This document shows, one piece after another, positions 13,501-26,159 of a stretch of 64,000 nt of DNA. The stretch is from positions 471,217-535,216 of the forward strand of contig CABFPE010000518.1 of assembly GCA_900660155.1 (NCBI GenBank). Reading direction: 5' to 3'. The translations under genes were made by a program, and so were the position numbers. The DNA comes from Hofstenia miamia. Its lineage: Eukaryota; Xenacoelomorpha; Acoela; Hofsteniidae. The number at the start of each line of letters is the position of its first letter. Within the stretch, counting starts at the first letter, position 1. The notes beneath the pieces are model-generated. The model was not told the origin of the DNA. It ran no database searches and saw nothing but the letters and a program-made list of their open reading frames with translations.

Positions 13501-16410
13501 ATGCTTGAAATTGAGAAAACCTTAGAAATAACAAGGAAGAATCCATGACATTTCTATGTTAAATGGACAAAACACCAAATTATAATTACGCATGTGAAAA
13601 TAAACATTATAGTCCTATCGGGAATGAAATGGAAATAGAAATTATAAGTCTAAACTGGGAAGAACCTCAATGAGACAATCAAACTTACAGCATAATCAAT
13701 GAACAAAAAGTATAAAAAACTAACACTAAAAAATAGTGGGGAGTATTTAGTAAATTTAAATTTTCCATCAATAAATAGACTACCCAATGAAAATACTAAT
13801 ATGCAGATCCAGCACATAAAAATAGTATATGGTACTTCACAGGAACTAGCGATGATGAGGATACTTCTTTAAAATGTGTTAAACTATGTAATAAAATCAC
13901 TGAAATGCATATGATGCTAGACTGGAACCTTTGGAACTTCAAAAATGCTCTTACTTAATTTTCTCAATGAAATTTCGTATGCCAAGATAATGTCAAATTC
14001 TAAATATAATTTAATCGCAAAAAGTGGGCAATTTTGGTAGTTGTAGACCCCAGTATACTAAAACGTTAGTGTTTAAGTGTCTAAACAAGGAGATATGGAG
14101 ATGATGAAATAGAAAAATCAATTCACATACCGTATAGAGAATACTACAATAGGAAAAGCAAGCTACAGTGTCCAAGCTCAACAAGTAAATAAACAGCAAC
14201 TTGTAAATTATCAAATAAATAAACACAGTGCAATTTGGCAGCCGCGTCGCTATCACTGTTTGTGTTTGTGCATTATTGTTCCAAACAACATTTTGTTTGC
14301 ATGCATCATTCTCAATTTGCTTATATTTATTATACGTAGAACATTTGTAATACTTATTACAAAGTAAGATTTTTAGTAAGAAACACAATCATTAATAGTT
14401 TGTGCAGCTTTGACGAAGCAATATTTATATTTCGTAACTTCCTATAGATCTCATTAGTCATGTCTATTATCTTAAATATGCAAAACAATCAAAAGAAGAA
14501 TATGATCTATGATGCATGTATCATCCGGTGCTTGACAGAAAAGTTCCAGATTTTTGTTGAAATCTCTACTGACTTTAATGAACTTGAAGTTGACTTGAAT
14601 GTCCAAACTTTTAATAAATTGCTGCACGGCTATCTTATCCAAACTAACTGAATTCAAAGTAATGACCTGAGCCATATACATGTATATGTTGCTGAAAGAT
14701 CAAATTCCTGTGAGCTTGCTTCAATGAAATTACCAACCATTAACAATTAAAAGTTTAAACATCTTTTGTTGGTCAGATACTTTGAACGGGAGTTTACTGT
14801 GAAACTTGCTGGATCTCGGTCATCGACAATTTTATGATAAATTTAACTTGATGAGTAATTCTCAAATAATTTCGTGTTTATTATTTTTCAATCATTTGAA
14901 TAAAGTTTCGATGAAATCGCTACTACATATATATAGAATGGAAGAAATGAAACAACACCAAAATCAAAACTCAGTTTGTTGCCGATAAAGTGAAAATAAT
15001 CTACTCATATTTAGTAGAATTCCGTGTGGTTAGAAGTTTATTATTGGTGCCATTCCCATGAAACATGCTGGTCCTATGTTTCCACGGAATGTCTACTATT
15101 TTGAAAAAAATCGCTAACATTTGCATACCTTAGAATGGGAAGTGGAGACAATGTATGGGTGAACCTCATTTACTTCTCGTGATTTTAAAAAATCATAAAT
15201 TGCAACCTTAAAACACTAGATTTTTCATAAAAATCTTAATGCCTATGTTATTTTATAGTTCGAATAAAACATTTACCATTGTCTTGCAAGCTTTTTAGGA
15301 CAATCAAATAAATAAATAAATATCCCTATGCACAGTTGTATTCCAAGAATTTGATCGTTTGATTGAAAACGAAAGTTTTACGACTGCTCTTGAATAACAC
15401 TATAACTATGTTACAGAACAATCTATTATTGGTATATTACATTCTGCTTGAGCTTAGGGGGCCCGCAGACTGTTCCTCCTCCTCTTCATATTTACATTTA
15501 TTACCGATGTAGAAGAAAAAACCTTTGTACAGGAAGAGGATAGAGAATTATCTCTAATGTATAAAATATATATATATATATAAACTGAAAATTAGAAATG
15601 GATCTGAATACTATTAAAAGCAAAACTAAAATGAAAAATTGAGGGCTCTCGGAAATATCAGCACTCATGCGTATGGAAAAATGAAAAATAGTTGTCTTCC
15701 AAAAATTGAAGTAAACATAATTTTATAATTCTCGACAACATTTTGAAAACATCCCTTTTTAAATTTAAAATAGTTTCGTGCAAATTAAAGGATGAAAGAT
15801 AGAATAAATGGGACAATACGATAAGAGCACGTAGGGAAAACGGTCATTTCATTATTTATATTGGAATCCAAACAATCAATAAGCGCAGTTAAAAACAAAT
15901 AATCCAAATATTAAATTTATATAGTCTATTTACAAATGTAATACAAATGATATTTCAGAAGCGTGGAATACAACCAAAGTAAACAAATAAATGAAAAAAA
16001 TATCTCCAGCGTTAAATAGTGTTCTCAAAGTATATTATATCAACTACTTTTAGCTTCCTTGGCTCTGCTTAACATATTAATATTTTAATAACATCTTAGA
16101 TTAGATTTTCCAGAAATAAAATAATCAGTTAAACTCAGACAAAAATATATTAAAGAAAACATCGCTTATGGAAATGGAATACAGTGTCTCCTTGAAGCAT
16201 TGAATTCAGTTAAACTTATTACTAATAAAAATGCTCATGTCTAAATAGACTAAACCCAATTGTACCAGAGTTGAGTAGGGCTGAAGGCGTTCATTTAGAA
16301 TATACAATCAAAATAATTACTTTTCGAAATGTCGTATAGAAATAACCAAAAACTATAATCGGATTAAAACCTTAGTTGTTAGGAGCAATAAACAATAAAT
16401 TTTCCTAAAA
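7550..16410. other. AT-rich non-coding stretch
   Basis: No gene is supported. A perfect TA-centred palindrome lies at 8705-8738. Ends resembling a hAT element (tagacat near 8558 and its inverse at 9602-9608, with several ccggtat words between) suggest an old 1-kb element, but no convincing target duplication was found. The frame at 14011-14388 (minus, 125 codons) is low-complexity and cysteine/leucine-rich by base composition and is not called. About 14220-14310 is a less AT-rich island with forkhead- and SOX-like words. Confidence 0.5.
8705..8738. repeat. Perfect 34-bp TA-centred palindrome
   Basis: The two 17-base arms (ataagcatgtatatata and its reverse complement) match exactly with no loop. 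It lies within a longer TA/CA-rich tract to about 8760. TA arrays form such palindromes easily, but the non-TA outer arms (ataagcatg and catgcttat) also pair. Confidence 0.85.
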
Positions 16411-16418
16411 ATAACTAG

Positions 16419-16769
16419 TAGGGCTGTTCGATAATCAAATTATTAACCTGCTGCGCCAATTATCAATTATCAATCATCTCAATGATTTCAAAATCACTTT
16501 TTTCAAAAACCTCTTTTCACAGAAATATCGAAAAAAAGCAAAACATATATAAGCACTTATTAATAACTGCGTAAAAACAATAATTCGCGAAAAGATTCTG
16601 AAATTCAAACTATTGATTCAAACCAAACAAACCTTACATGTTTGAGTATTGGAATCAGTTTTGACAATAACTGCTAATTGATAATTGAATCGAATTTGGC
16701 GGTTGAGTCAATCAATTATCAAACACTAAATTTTGGATCAATTAACAATCAATTAAAGGAGTAGCCCTA
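16419..16769. mobile_element. Non-autonomous hAT-like element (MITE)
   Basis: A 351-bp element flanked by an 8-bp target duplication, ataactag (16411-16418) and ataacgag (16770-16777), which match at 7 of 8 bases. The ends are inverted: tagggctg at the left and agccctaa-type sequence at the right, with cgataatc/caattatc words just inside. It has no coding capacity. The 8-bp duplication and short terminal repeats are typical of the hAT superfamily. The assignment rests on structure alone, without a transposase-bearing relative in this window. Confidence 0.75.
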
Positions 16770-16777
16770 ATAACGAG

Positions 16778-18873
16778 TCAAATTTGTTTTACCACCAAAC
16801 GGGCAATTTTTTCGTGATATATATGAAGTACCAAAGGACTATAAATTCAAAGTAATAAAATCTTTGTTTACTTCATACATTCGCAATATAAACTGCTCCC
16901 ATTTTAAGAAAACTAATTGCTTAGGATTTATAAGATTATTGAATATAGTCAATAAAAATGTACAGATACAATAGCAAACAGATTAATTGCTTGATGAAGG
17001 AATTGTTACAGAATCTGAACTGGAATTTGTGGAATGAACGTCAGTCACAATTAACTTAAGAATTTTTACTAAACTTTCACCTTGAGTGACAAAAACTATT
17101 TCAATTCGAATATTTACGAGTTAGAAATTTGACACCCAAATAAATTGAAATTACATACAACTTATCTAAATACAAGGATTACTGATTTAAATCCATAAAC
17201 AAAAAATTTCTGAAAACATACACAAATATTTTATTTAGACAATATCATACTGCAAAATGTTTGGAGAAATACTAATTATATGATTAGTTTATAGAACTCG
17301 TGATAAGTCTTTTAACACCCGAATGCTTAAGAGACCATAATTTCACTCAAAATATGTTTTGTTTGGTTAAGAAATCACCTTTTAACATATAGAAAAGCAT
17401 GTTCAATTCAATATTGTAAAAAATGATTTAAAATGAAGAATCATTTTTCTAAATACTAATGGGAAATTAGTTTAATTCAGACATTTGTAAGATAAACGTG
17501 GAGAGTTTGATTGTAGATTTGATATGTTGAAATTACTTGATAAAGTCAGCTACATTAAAACTTAAAAGTAATTTCAATAAAAATATTCGAGGATGTCAAA
17601 AAAGTTACTAAAAAGAATTGATTCCATATTAACTACAGAATCAATTTGATTCCATAGCAACTTAAAGAGAGTAATTCAATTTAATGAAAAAATATTTAAA
17701 ATTAAAAATGGAAAACTGGGAAGCACAGGATTTTGTTACAACTTCCTTGCTTCTACTGGGGAAACTAGAATTGATAATACATCAGTTTTTTTACAAGAAT
17801 CTTTGATTTTAAATTTTTGAAATTTACAAACTGGAAAGGTCTTACGACAGAACTGATTTTAAGCTTAGATATGTTGGGCTATCTCTTGAATGCCTCGATT
17901 CGCATGTCAACATTAGATGTCAATCTTACAAAAAAATTTAAATAAATTTAAGAGTAATTATGTAAACGAAAATCCTGATTTTAATATAATCACGTGGGTG
18001 TGGTTACATTTTTAACGAATCCTATTTATAAAATGTGTTACAAAACAAATAACTGCTAAATTGTGTAAATATCAGATCCTCAGGAAGTGCATCAGCCACT
18101 ACGTCTACATCTACTATATTTATATCATCTGTTTCCATCAGTAGCCTCACTAAACTGGTCAATTCCATTATTAGTACTTGTCTTTTTGAAAGGCAAAAAC
18201 CAAAGGAATACATGTAAAAGACAAAGCACAAAAATAAACCACGCAAATTTGTCCCAAGTTCCAAATTTTGCTTCTAATAGAGGACTGGATTTGAAGCATA
18301 AAATGCGAAAACTGGTGCCATAATGCATGCTATCAACATGAATTATGTATTGATAGCTTTATTCGTGATTTGTGTCAGGTTGCTATGAACCAATGTGTGT
18401 TATATTCATAATAAACTAATTTTTCACAAATGGCTGGCTACGTCTCTGTTTTGACATAAATATGAATCATTTTTTGTTAAATAATGACACTTACCTTTTA
18501 TGGTTTTTCATGCATTTTAGAGAGCTTGGACTTTATTGAGTTAACGACAAATTTTAAAGTGTAAAAAGTAGATATCTTACTGGTGTTTTTTTAGCATTTA
18601 TGTGTTAAGAAAAGTTGGATTCTAAATTTTCACTTTATTGCCTTATATGACAGCCAATTTATAATTAATGTCTTAAATAATTTCAAACATTCAATGAAAT
18701 GTACATGTATATTGAAGAACGTTCTAAATACGAGCGATAAACACATTTTACTAAAACGCCATCTTGTGGATAACGTAAATACAATTTAAACCATACGTTG
18801 ACTGAAATGTGCTTTTTAAAAAGATTTCGTTCTGTGGAACCCCCTTATTTTCAGCTACTATTAATATATTTGT
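16778..18873. other. AT-rich non-coding stretch
   Basis: Open frames at 18022-18328 overlap on both strands (67-80 codons) and none has a recognisable motif or clean splice borders. I see nothing else in this interval. Confidence 0.5.
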
Positions 18874-18881
18874 ACCGAGTC

Positions 18882-19166
18882 CAGGCCCGTGGTGGCTTGC
18901 ATTTGCAAGTTAGGGGGACCATTGCCCTGCAAAATTCAATAAATTAATCATCGTTTTACTCATATGAAATAGTTTCGCACTTTTTCATTGAGTTTTTTTA
19001 ATAGAATGGAATTAGTATTTGAAATATTTTAACTAAAATATATTCACTCTAACTTAATTACAGAATAGTAGAATTAATACTATGGAGTTTTCTATCCAGG
19101 ATGCCGAGAGGAAGGGGCCAAGTGAACCAACAGGAGGGGCCATGCCCCCCCTTAATTACGGCCCTG
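18882..19166. mobile_element. Non-autonomous hAT-like element (MITE)
   Basis: A 285-bp element bounded by accgagtc (18874-18881) and accgaatc (19167-19174), an 8-bp target duplication matching at 7 of 8. The left end reads caggcccgt and the right end, inverted, reads cagggccgt. G/C runs just inside each end (agggggacc, ccccccc) are typical of small hAT elements. There is no coding capacity. Its terminal sequence resembles the hAT remnant at 59223-61083, so that element or its relatives may have mobilised it; this is an inference from end similarity. Confidence 0.8.
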
Positions 19167-19174
19167 ACCGAATC

Positions 19175-22100
19175 CAGAAATTGATCAATCAATAGAACAT
19201 ACGAAGACATTGTATATTCAATATAGATTGAGTAATTTAATTTATACTGATTAATATTAAGACAACATAACAACATAAAAACAACACCAGGACCTAGACG
19301 ACAGAAGAGAATGTTATACTGGATATTAATGTGAGAAAATAATTTTGAAATGTGCTTTTTGCATGCTGTATACATATTGCAAATATCAAAATAAAAATTG
19401 ACTAGAAATTTTACCTAAGTGTATTTCCATCTTGCAATCAATGATTGAACATCAGTGGCATGTGCCATACACCTCCAAACATTTCGATTTCTACAGCATG
19501 TTCATAAACTTCTATACATTGTAAAGTAAACAACATAGGGTTTAAAGTTGCTCAACATTTTGCGCTAGTACATAGTCTACATGAAGATCTTACTTATAGT
19601 GAAAATTGTAAGAAATCAAACTTCCGAACAATTTACACAAATTTATTAAGTCAAAAAATTATGAAAAATTATTTTCAGGGTTAGATAATTTAAAAATTTA
19701 CTATATAGTAATTTATTATCAACCCTAATCAACCGATGATTTTTTATAATCTGTAATAATTCCTTCCAAAAAACACTCATCACTCAAGAACTAATAAAGA
19801 TATCCAATTGCGAAAGACCAAATGATAAAGGAATATCTCCTCTGACGTATGCTTGAAAATCGCGCCAGTTCACGTACTGTTAGAGGAATGGCTTTCTGCG
19901 AAATCGTCCTACCCAACAACTGCAAGTCACAATCTCAGAATTTGAGCTCGACGCGTGTGATCGGGATTTGGAAGATCCACATGTATCTACTAATACATAA
20001 AAAATAGCTGATATTAGCGGTTGCTCTCATGGGGTTTAAGTCTCTATATTCTTGAAAAAATTGGGTATTGTGATAACCTGAAGGTTTTTCAAAAAACCGA
20101 ATTTTTCACTAAAATAGGTAGTACTATCGCGTAATTCAGTTACAGAACTAAATCTTAGCGCAAATCTCAACACTATATGGGAGCGAATTTACTTATAGAT
20201 TAGTTCATCTCCAAGGATTTTTCAATGTCTTAATAACATTTTTTCGAAAATATGGATAAAATTGACATTTTAATGTCACATACGACAGATTGAGTTAAGA
20301 TATTGAACTCCAACAACAACATAAAACATTATTCCATTTACCACGAAAATAGACATTTCACATCGAGAAATATGACCACAGTAGAAGAGTTTCGATAGTA
20401 AAAAATGAACAGATTTAATCCAGCTATGGACGTAAAATATATGAATTAATCATATTCAGCCTTATTGGTTCGGGCTCTTCATGGGTTGCATTATATTAAA
20501 ACGAAGCTTCATATCAGCACTATCAATTAAGAATTTTAAGAATTTTGATGACCTCATAAAACGCAAAATTGAGAAATTTTTTAAATCAATTAAACATTAG
20601 GCAAGATGGTTGGAAATAATGGAATTTAATAGAATTCATTCCCAAATGATAGATATAATTTTTTTTAATTCCATATTTACGTTATGTCCGATGAGAAAAA
20701 ATATTCAAAAATTTTCGCAGAAATGGAAATACCCTACGCCCGTTGAAAAACAATATTATACTTTTAAATGAGCATATTTATAAAAATTTTTTTAGTGCGT
20801 TATGAACACTAATAAAGGTTGGTAATCGCAACGTATATATGAGTATTTCAATATTATAATAACATTGAATCATCTTAATACGTAAGATATTGAGTTTGGA
20901 AAAATACACACATATCACTACAATAATTAATAAATAGAAGTACTTGTAGAATTCAATGAGAACAATTTAGATAAGGATGTTTAGTATTCAAAAACTCTTA
21001 TTCATTTAAACGGAAATTAACACATAATTTAGTATGTCACCAAAGCAAATGAGCTCTTCCGAAAACTTGAAAGCGTGGGAGGAATTTTCAAATTAAACCA
21101 ATTTTGTATGGTAATCTTTAGTTACTTTATTCTATTTTAAAATAATTGCTTGTTAGGTATTATTTGGGATGACGTTAACTTTCCAATAAAAAGCATTTTT
21201 ATTGACAGTAGTAAAGATCTGATAATCGAAATTGAAGATGAACATGACCTAGGTCCAAAATTTGATGTGAAAAATGAACTTTTTCACACATAAGAAAATA
21301 GTTAATAAAACGATTGTTAAAATAGGAATCTTGTCTAGTAAGTGAATTGAAGGTTGATCAGCAGTAGCTTGCCTGACAATATATTTGATGGCCAACATTT
21401 TTCCAAACATTGAACAACACATAGAGCACTGAAAACTCCGGCCTATACCATGACTTGTAGTTAGTAAAAAAAGCATTCGCAGTAAGTAATGGATAATGCA
21501 AAATTGTCAACGGAATTCCATTGATACTATAAAAACCAGTAGCTGATAAAGTAATATTTCTTAGAGTGACCCAAGGTACAATACAATGCAAAATTTTGTT
21601 ACTAAATACTTTCTGTAAGTAATTTTCTATTGCATCATTTTAATGAATTTTTCAAATTTTAGAGGGGACCCGGAACCCCTCTGCATCCGCCTCGAAAAAA
21701 ACATATTTGCTGCAAACACAAATCCATTTATAGATGACGTTTTACAAGAATTAGGTGAATTTAATAGTATTTCGCGATTCAAAGAACAAAGCAAAATTGT
21801 TTGGATTTATAACATAATATAGACGTGCATAGTTGTGTAAACATAACTATTGTATAATTAAATTTCGGTTCAAGGACAGGTCGCACTGTGAAATGTTGGA
21901 GCAAATCAAAAACATGTTACGTGAGCAATACGAATGGAATGATGTAACCGTCATAGAGCTTAAAATTAACTAGTTCTACTTAGAATTCAATTTCACTTTC
22001 ACTATAACTTTATCAACATTTAAGTCGTATAGCATATCCTGTGAAACTCTTTAAGTGTTTATACATTGCTTGCTGCGCAAAACAACTTTTAAATTTCAGC

Positions 22101-22910
22101 TTAGTTTCCGAATATGGAAAATATGTCATGCAAATGTTACTGTGCCACCGACTTTGAAAATTTAAAATTGTAAAGCATTAACAATGAAATTATTTACACA
22201 TATTGCTGCTAGTCATATAATGAGCGTTATTTATAATTATTAAAAGTTACCAACGGAATATATAACAAAAGAAAAGAAAACTTACCGGTAGCGGAGTATA
22301 ACCAAAAGACAACGTTGTGATTTAATTAACGTTCTAGCTTACAAACAAAAAACAATAATTCCCACGTTTTTGTTTTCTGTTGTGTGATTAATTAAAAACG
22401 TAACGCGCATGCAATTTGTTTATTAATATATGAATTAATGAGATTATCAATTCTTTCTGGTGACAGAGGAACAAAGACTAATAAATAAAAAATGTTGCTA
22501 CAAAAACAGCTTACGTCAATATTAATAATAACAAAATATGTTACAAATAAAACAAACAGTTGAAATACGTTTCAATTTATTGTGTTTGTTAAACGCTCAA
22601 TAAAGTGATAATTTCGATGCAAAGTGGCGCCTTGGCTACATAAACACAATCTGTAGCTAGTCCTATAAATAAAATAAAATGGATGCCGAATTCAAATGCT
22701 GTGTCGTTTATTAAATTAAATTTTATGGCATTCATTTTGCAAGGAATTTATAAAGATAAAATGCCTCACAATGACATAGCCGTGTATATAGCTTTAAATT
22801 TAACATATTGTGTAGTCGTAATAATTTTAATTTATCCCTATGCCAAATCTATGACAAGCCGACAGTATTTTATGTACACATACAGTTTATATATAAATAA
22901 ACATAAAGAT

Positions 22911-22956
<46 letters not shown>

Positions 22957-25900
22957 TGTATATATTTCAATAACGAAGTCAAGAGCTAGGTAAGCTGCCT
23001 TTGAAAATTTTCAAGTTATCACAAAAATTATTTCAAAGGAAAATACATATCTGATCCAAGATTTTTTAATCTTACACAGTTCATTGACCTACTTAAATAT
23101 TTATTCATTCAACAAGGTTTTCAAGAGTGGAATCTAGATAACTGAAGAGATAGTGTGAGTTCGTTTTACTTTAGCCTTAATGTTTTTTGCATTTTGGGAC
23201 AATATTACTACTGTAAAAACATTGAATATTGAAACTGCACCCTTCACACTCAAACAATGTTCCTAAAAAATTATTGTCAAATTACAACAAACGCATATAC
23301 AATGCACAAAAAAGATACAAGAAGTTAAAGTCCTATACTTTAATTATATAATAGGATGTCTTGGTTTGAATATTCTTAGTATCTTATAGTAGTTTTGGAT
23401 ACTAATCATAAAAACGAATAACCCGACAATATAGATCGACTATACATCAGTAATATCGCCGGCAATTTACTTGAATAACTTACGCATTCTCTAAACCCTA
23501 TATTTAATATATGTTAGCATATTATAATGAAGTGTTCCATTTTTTCCTAGAATACCTTTGCATTCTCGATTAAAGAGTATTAAGAAGGAATATTAAGGGA
23601 ACCCCTTGCAGACATATGAATATTTGCCATTTGGTTTACATCTGCTGCGTCAAGGGTTCTCAAAGTTTAACCAAAATGAAGCTTTAAATATGCCTCAAAC
23701 TTCAATCTGAATGTTTGTAAATTTGATTTTGAAGTTTGATATTTCTTAGATTGAGTTCATCCATTCAAACATTCAACAGTGCCCAATGAAAGTTTGAATT
23801 ACATTTGAATTACTTGGTTATGGGTGGGTCTCGCCACTCCATACCCGCAAGATTTATCTTGTATCGATAGATACACTGTTCTGCGGATTGCTGTTCCTAA
23901 CTATCAATATGTGCGGTATAATCCTAGTTTGATTTGATTTCTAAATGCCACCAATCACAGGAAGAATGAATTTTCATTTCAAATCCTCTTCAAAGAGCAG
24001 TACATTAAGCATGTATGGAAAACTTCCCAGTACATTAATAATTGAACAGTTGAAGTCAGTAAGTTGTCAGAATGCGTACCTTCAACTGCAATTTCCACAG
24101 AATAAGTTAGTACAGATTTACTGAAATAGGTATAAAATCAAGTGCATATTTGCCTATACCATGTAGCTTTTGCAGCATTTTGATCAGGGACGTAGCCAAG
24201 TGATCTACACTACAGCCGTCATTGCAGTATAATTGCAAAGGGTGTAACATCGATTATCGGGAAAACGATAATTGGTGATAGTATCGATAATATTTTTTAT
24301 CGCAACTTTGAAAAATATCGACGGACCCATCGGTCTCGTACGATAATTGCTGATTCCGGTTGGCACACTCAAAACTAAACATTGAAAAAACACTGAAATG
24401 CATTTCTTGTACATCAAAACTTGTTGAACGTTTTTTCAGTCATGTTAAATATATTTGTATAACTAACGATAATAAAACTTTTTTACTGACTTAGAAAATT
24501 ACATGTTTTATCGTAACAAACGCTTTTGGAGGATAAAGACTCAATGAAGTTGCTAAACTTTGTTCATAATCGATATATATATATATTGAGGTATACTAAA
24601 CGGTCCTATAATCTATCAGAACCCAGACAATAATATCCGCATCGACAATCTTTAGTCAACTCTGAACCACACATGTTTGATGAATCATCAATAATAAGCA
24701 TTGCAATAAGACCATTGATTTTCATCAATACTCTATCATTGTGTCTGTCATTCTCAATTCATTAGGAAAAATTAAGACAATTGGCAAAAAATGTTTAGTC
24801 CCATTTCTTATTAATTGCCCCTGAGTGAAAATTCTAGCTACCTCAATGTTTTCGATGACGTACATCATATTCAGGTTCAACTGTAGTTGCGTTATTCAGT
24901 TTTCAGATGGATTCATGTCATGAATTTATCGGTAATTATAATGAGAAATACGAGTAAGAAATACGATCAATCAGACAATTTATCGTCCCAACACTAATTA
25001 ATATAATCATATTCCCGAATGCACGTGCATAAATATATAAATACTGATTTTGACCATAGTTTTAAGTGTAACTACAATAAAATTATAGAATTAGAGTTGA
25101 CATACAATTTATACAAAGCAGAACAGTAATTGAAATGCAATTTAATGCTTACTGCGTTTGCAACCTTCCCTAATGATTATATAATTAAAGTCTAAATAAA
25201 TAATCATTTAGACAGACAAAAGATAAACAATAAATAATTTATCCAAACAATGTCAAGACGTTGATTACTTTTCAAAAACTTCGTCTGCACTAGCATTGGC
25301 GATAGCAACTTTTTGCTTCTATGCAACATTCAATTTCTGAAATTGATCACGTCGTGAAATACACAAAATTTGGGCTATTTCGTTTATCCATTTTACACAA
25401 TCTGATTAGAGATAGGTTTAGCTTGATTAAATTCATTTTTTAAAAGAGACTAAACTACATACAGAGGCTCGTTGTTCTTAGAAACAACGAGGACGAATTT
25501 TGTCCATGGTTCTGAAATATGCCTATGTATAGGCTTGTCACTGTTCACCTTTTGCTTACCACTGAACACAACTGCGCACGTACGGTTCTTTAAGTTCAAG
25601 TGATTCATGTAGTGTTCTTTCCTATTCATTGTATGTAAATGTCTAGTGCTATGTATCTTCTGCGACAATACATCTTTTTCCAGAGAGTATGAAATAACAG
25701 TCGAACGCAAAAAAACTATCTGGCGTTTTACAAAAGTTGTACTTGCATATATATATATTGAAATTTGAAAGAAGCTTGTTCCTATGTAGACATTACAGTG
25801 AAAACTATTCAGATAATAGATAATTGAGTATACATATACAATGAAGTAAAGTGCCAGTAGTTCTCTATTATATTTCCATTTTCACTCTGCACATGTTTTT

Positions 25901-26150
25901 GCAATTGAATGGTTTCTTTTCAAATTCAAGTATACCCTCTTCAAAAATATATAAATGCTCAAAGGTGTAAGAAAGTGAGACAGCAAAACAGCGTAATATG
26001 TTTACCAGAAGAGGTGATTGGTTGGTAAATGTTTCGAAGTTGCCAGTCAAACACCTTAGAGAGTCGGAAATGAATTTCCACTAAACAGCACTAATGACGC
26101 TCATGGTACATTGTCCAATACGTCGCCGCATTATTAGGACTTGAAGGAGG
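19175..26150. other. Long AT-rich non-coding stretch
   Basis: No gene is supported. Visible items are a short hairpin (agagggg/cccctct) at 21661-21681, a less AT-rich island at about 22300-22660 with homeobox- and forkhead-type words, and a TA array at 22914-22966. A segment at about 24240-25000 is rich in cgataat/attatcg words and may be an old inverted-repeat transposon. Short open frames here are not distinguishable from chance. Confidence 0.5.
22914..22966. repeat. (TA)n array with TATG interruptions
   Basis: A simple TA repeat broken by tatgta units. It lies at the end of a 96-codon open frame whose tail is pure IY repeats, which marks that frame as spurious. Confidence 0.9.
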
Positions 26151-26159
26151 TTGCCATAG

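Noticed and set aside
14011-14388. 125-codon minus-strand open frame
   Set aside because: Composition is dominated by Leu/Ile/Tyr/Cys as expected from AT-rich chance translation, and no motif is visible.
18022-18328. Three overlapping 67-80 codon frames on both strands
   Set aside because: Mutually overlapping frames with no recognisable protein and no clear exon borders. One of them might be an exon, but I cannot support it.
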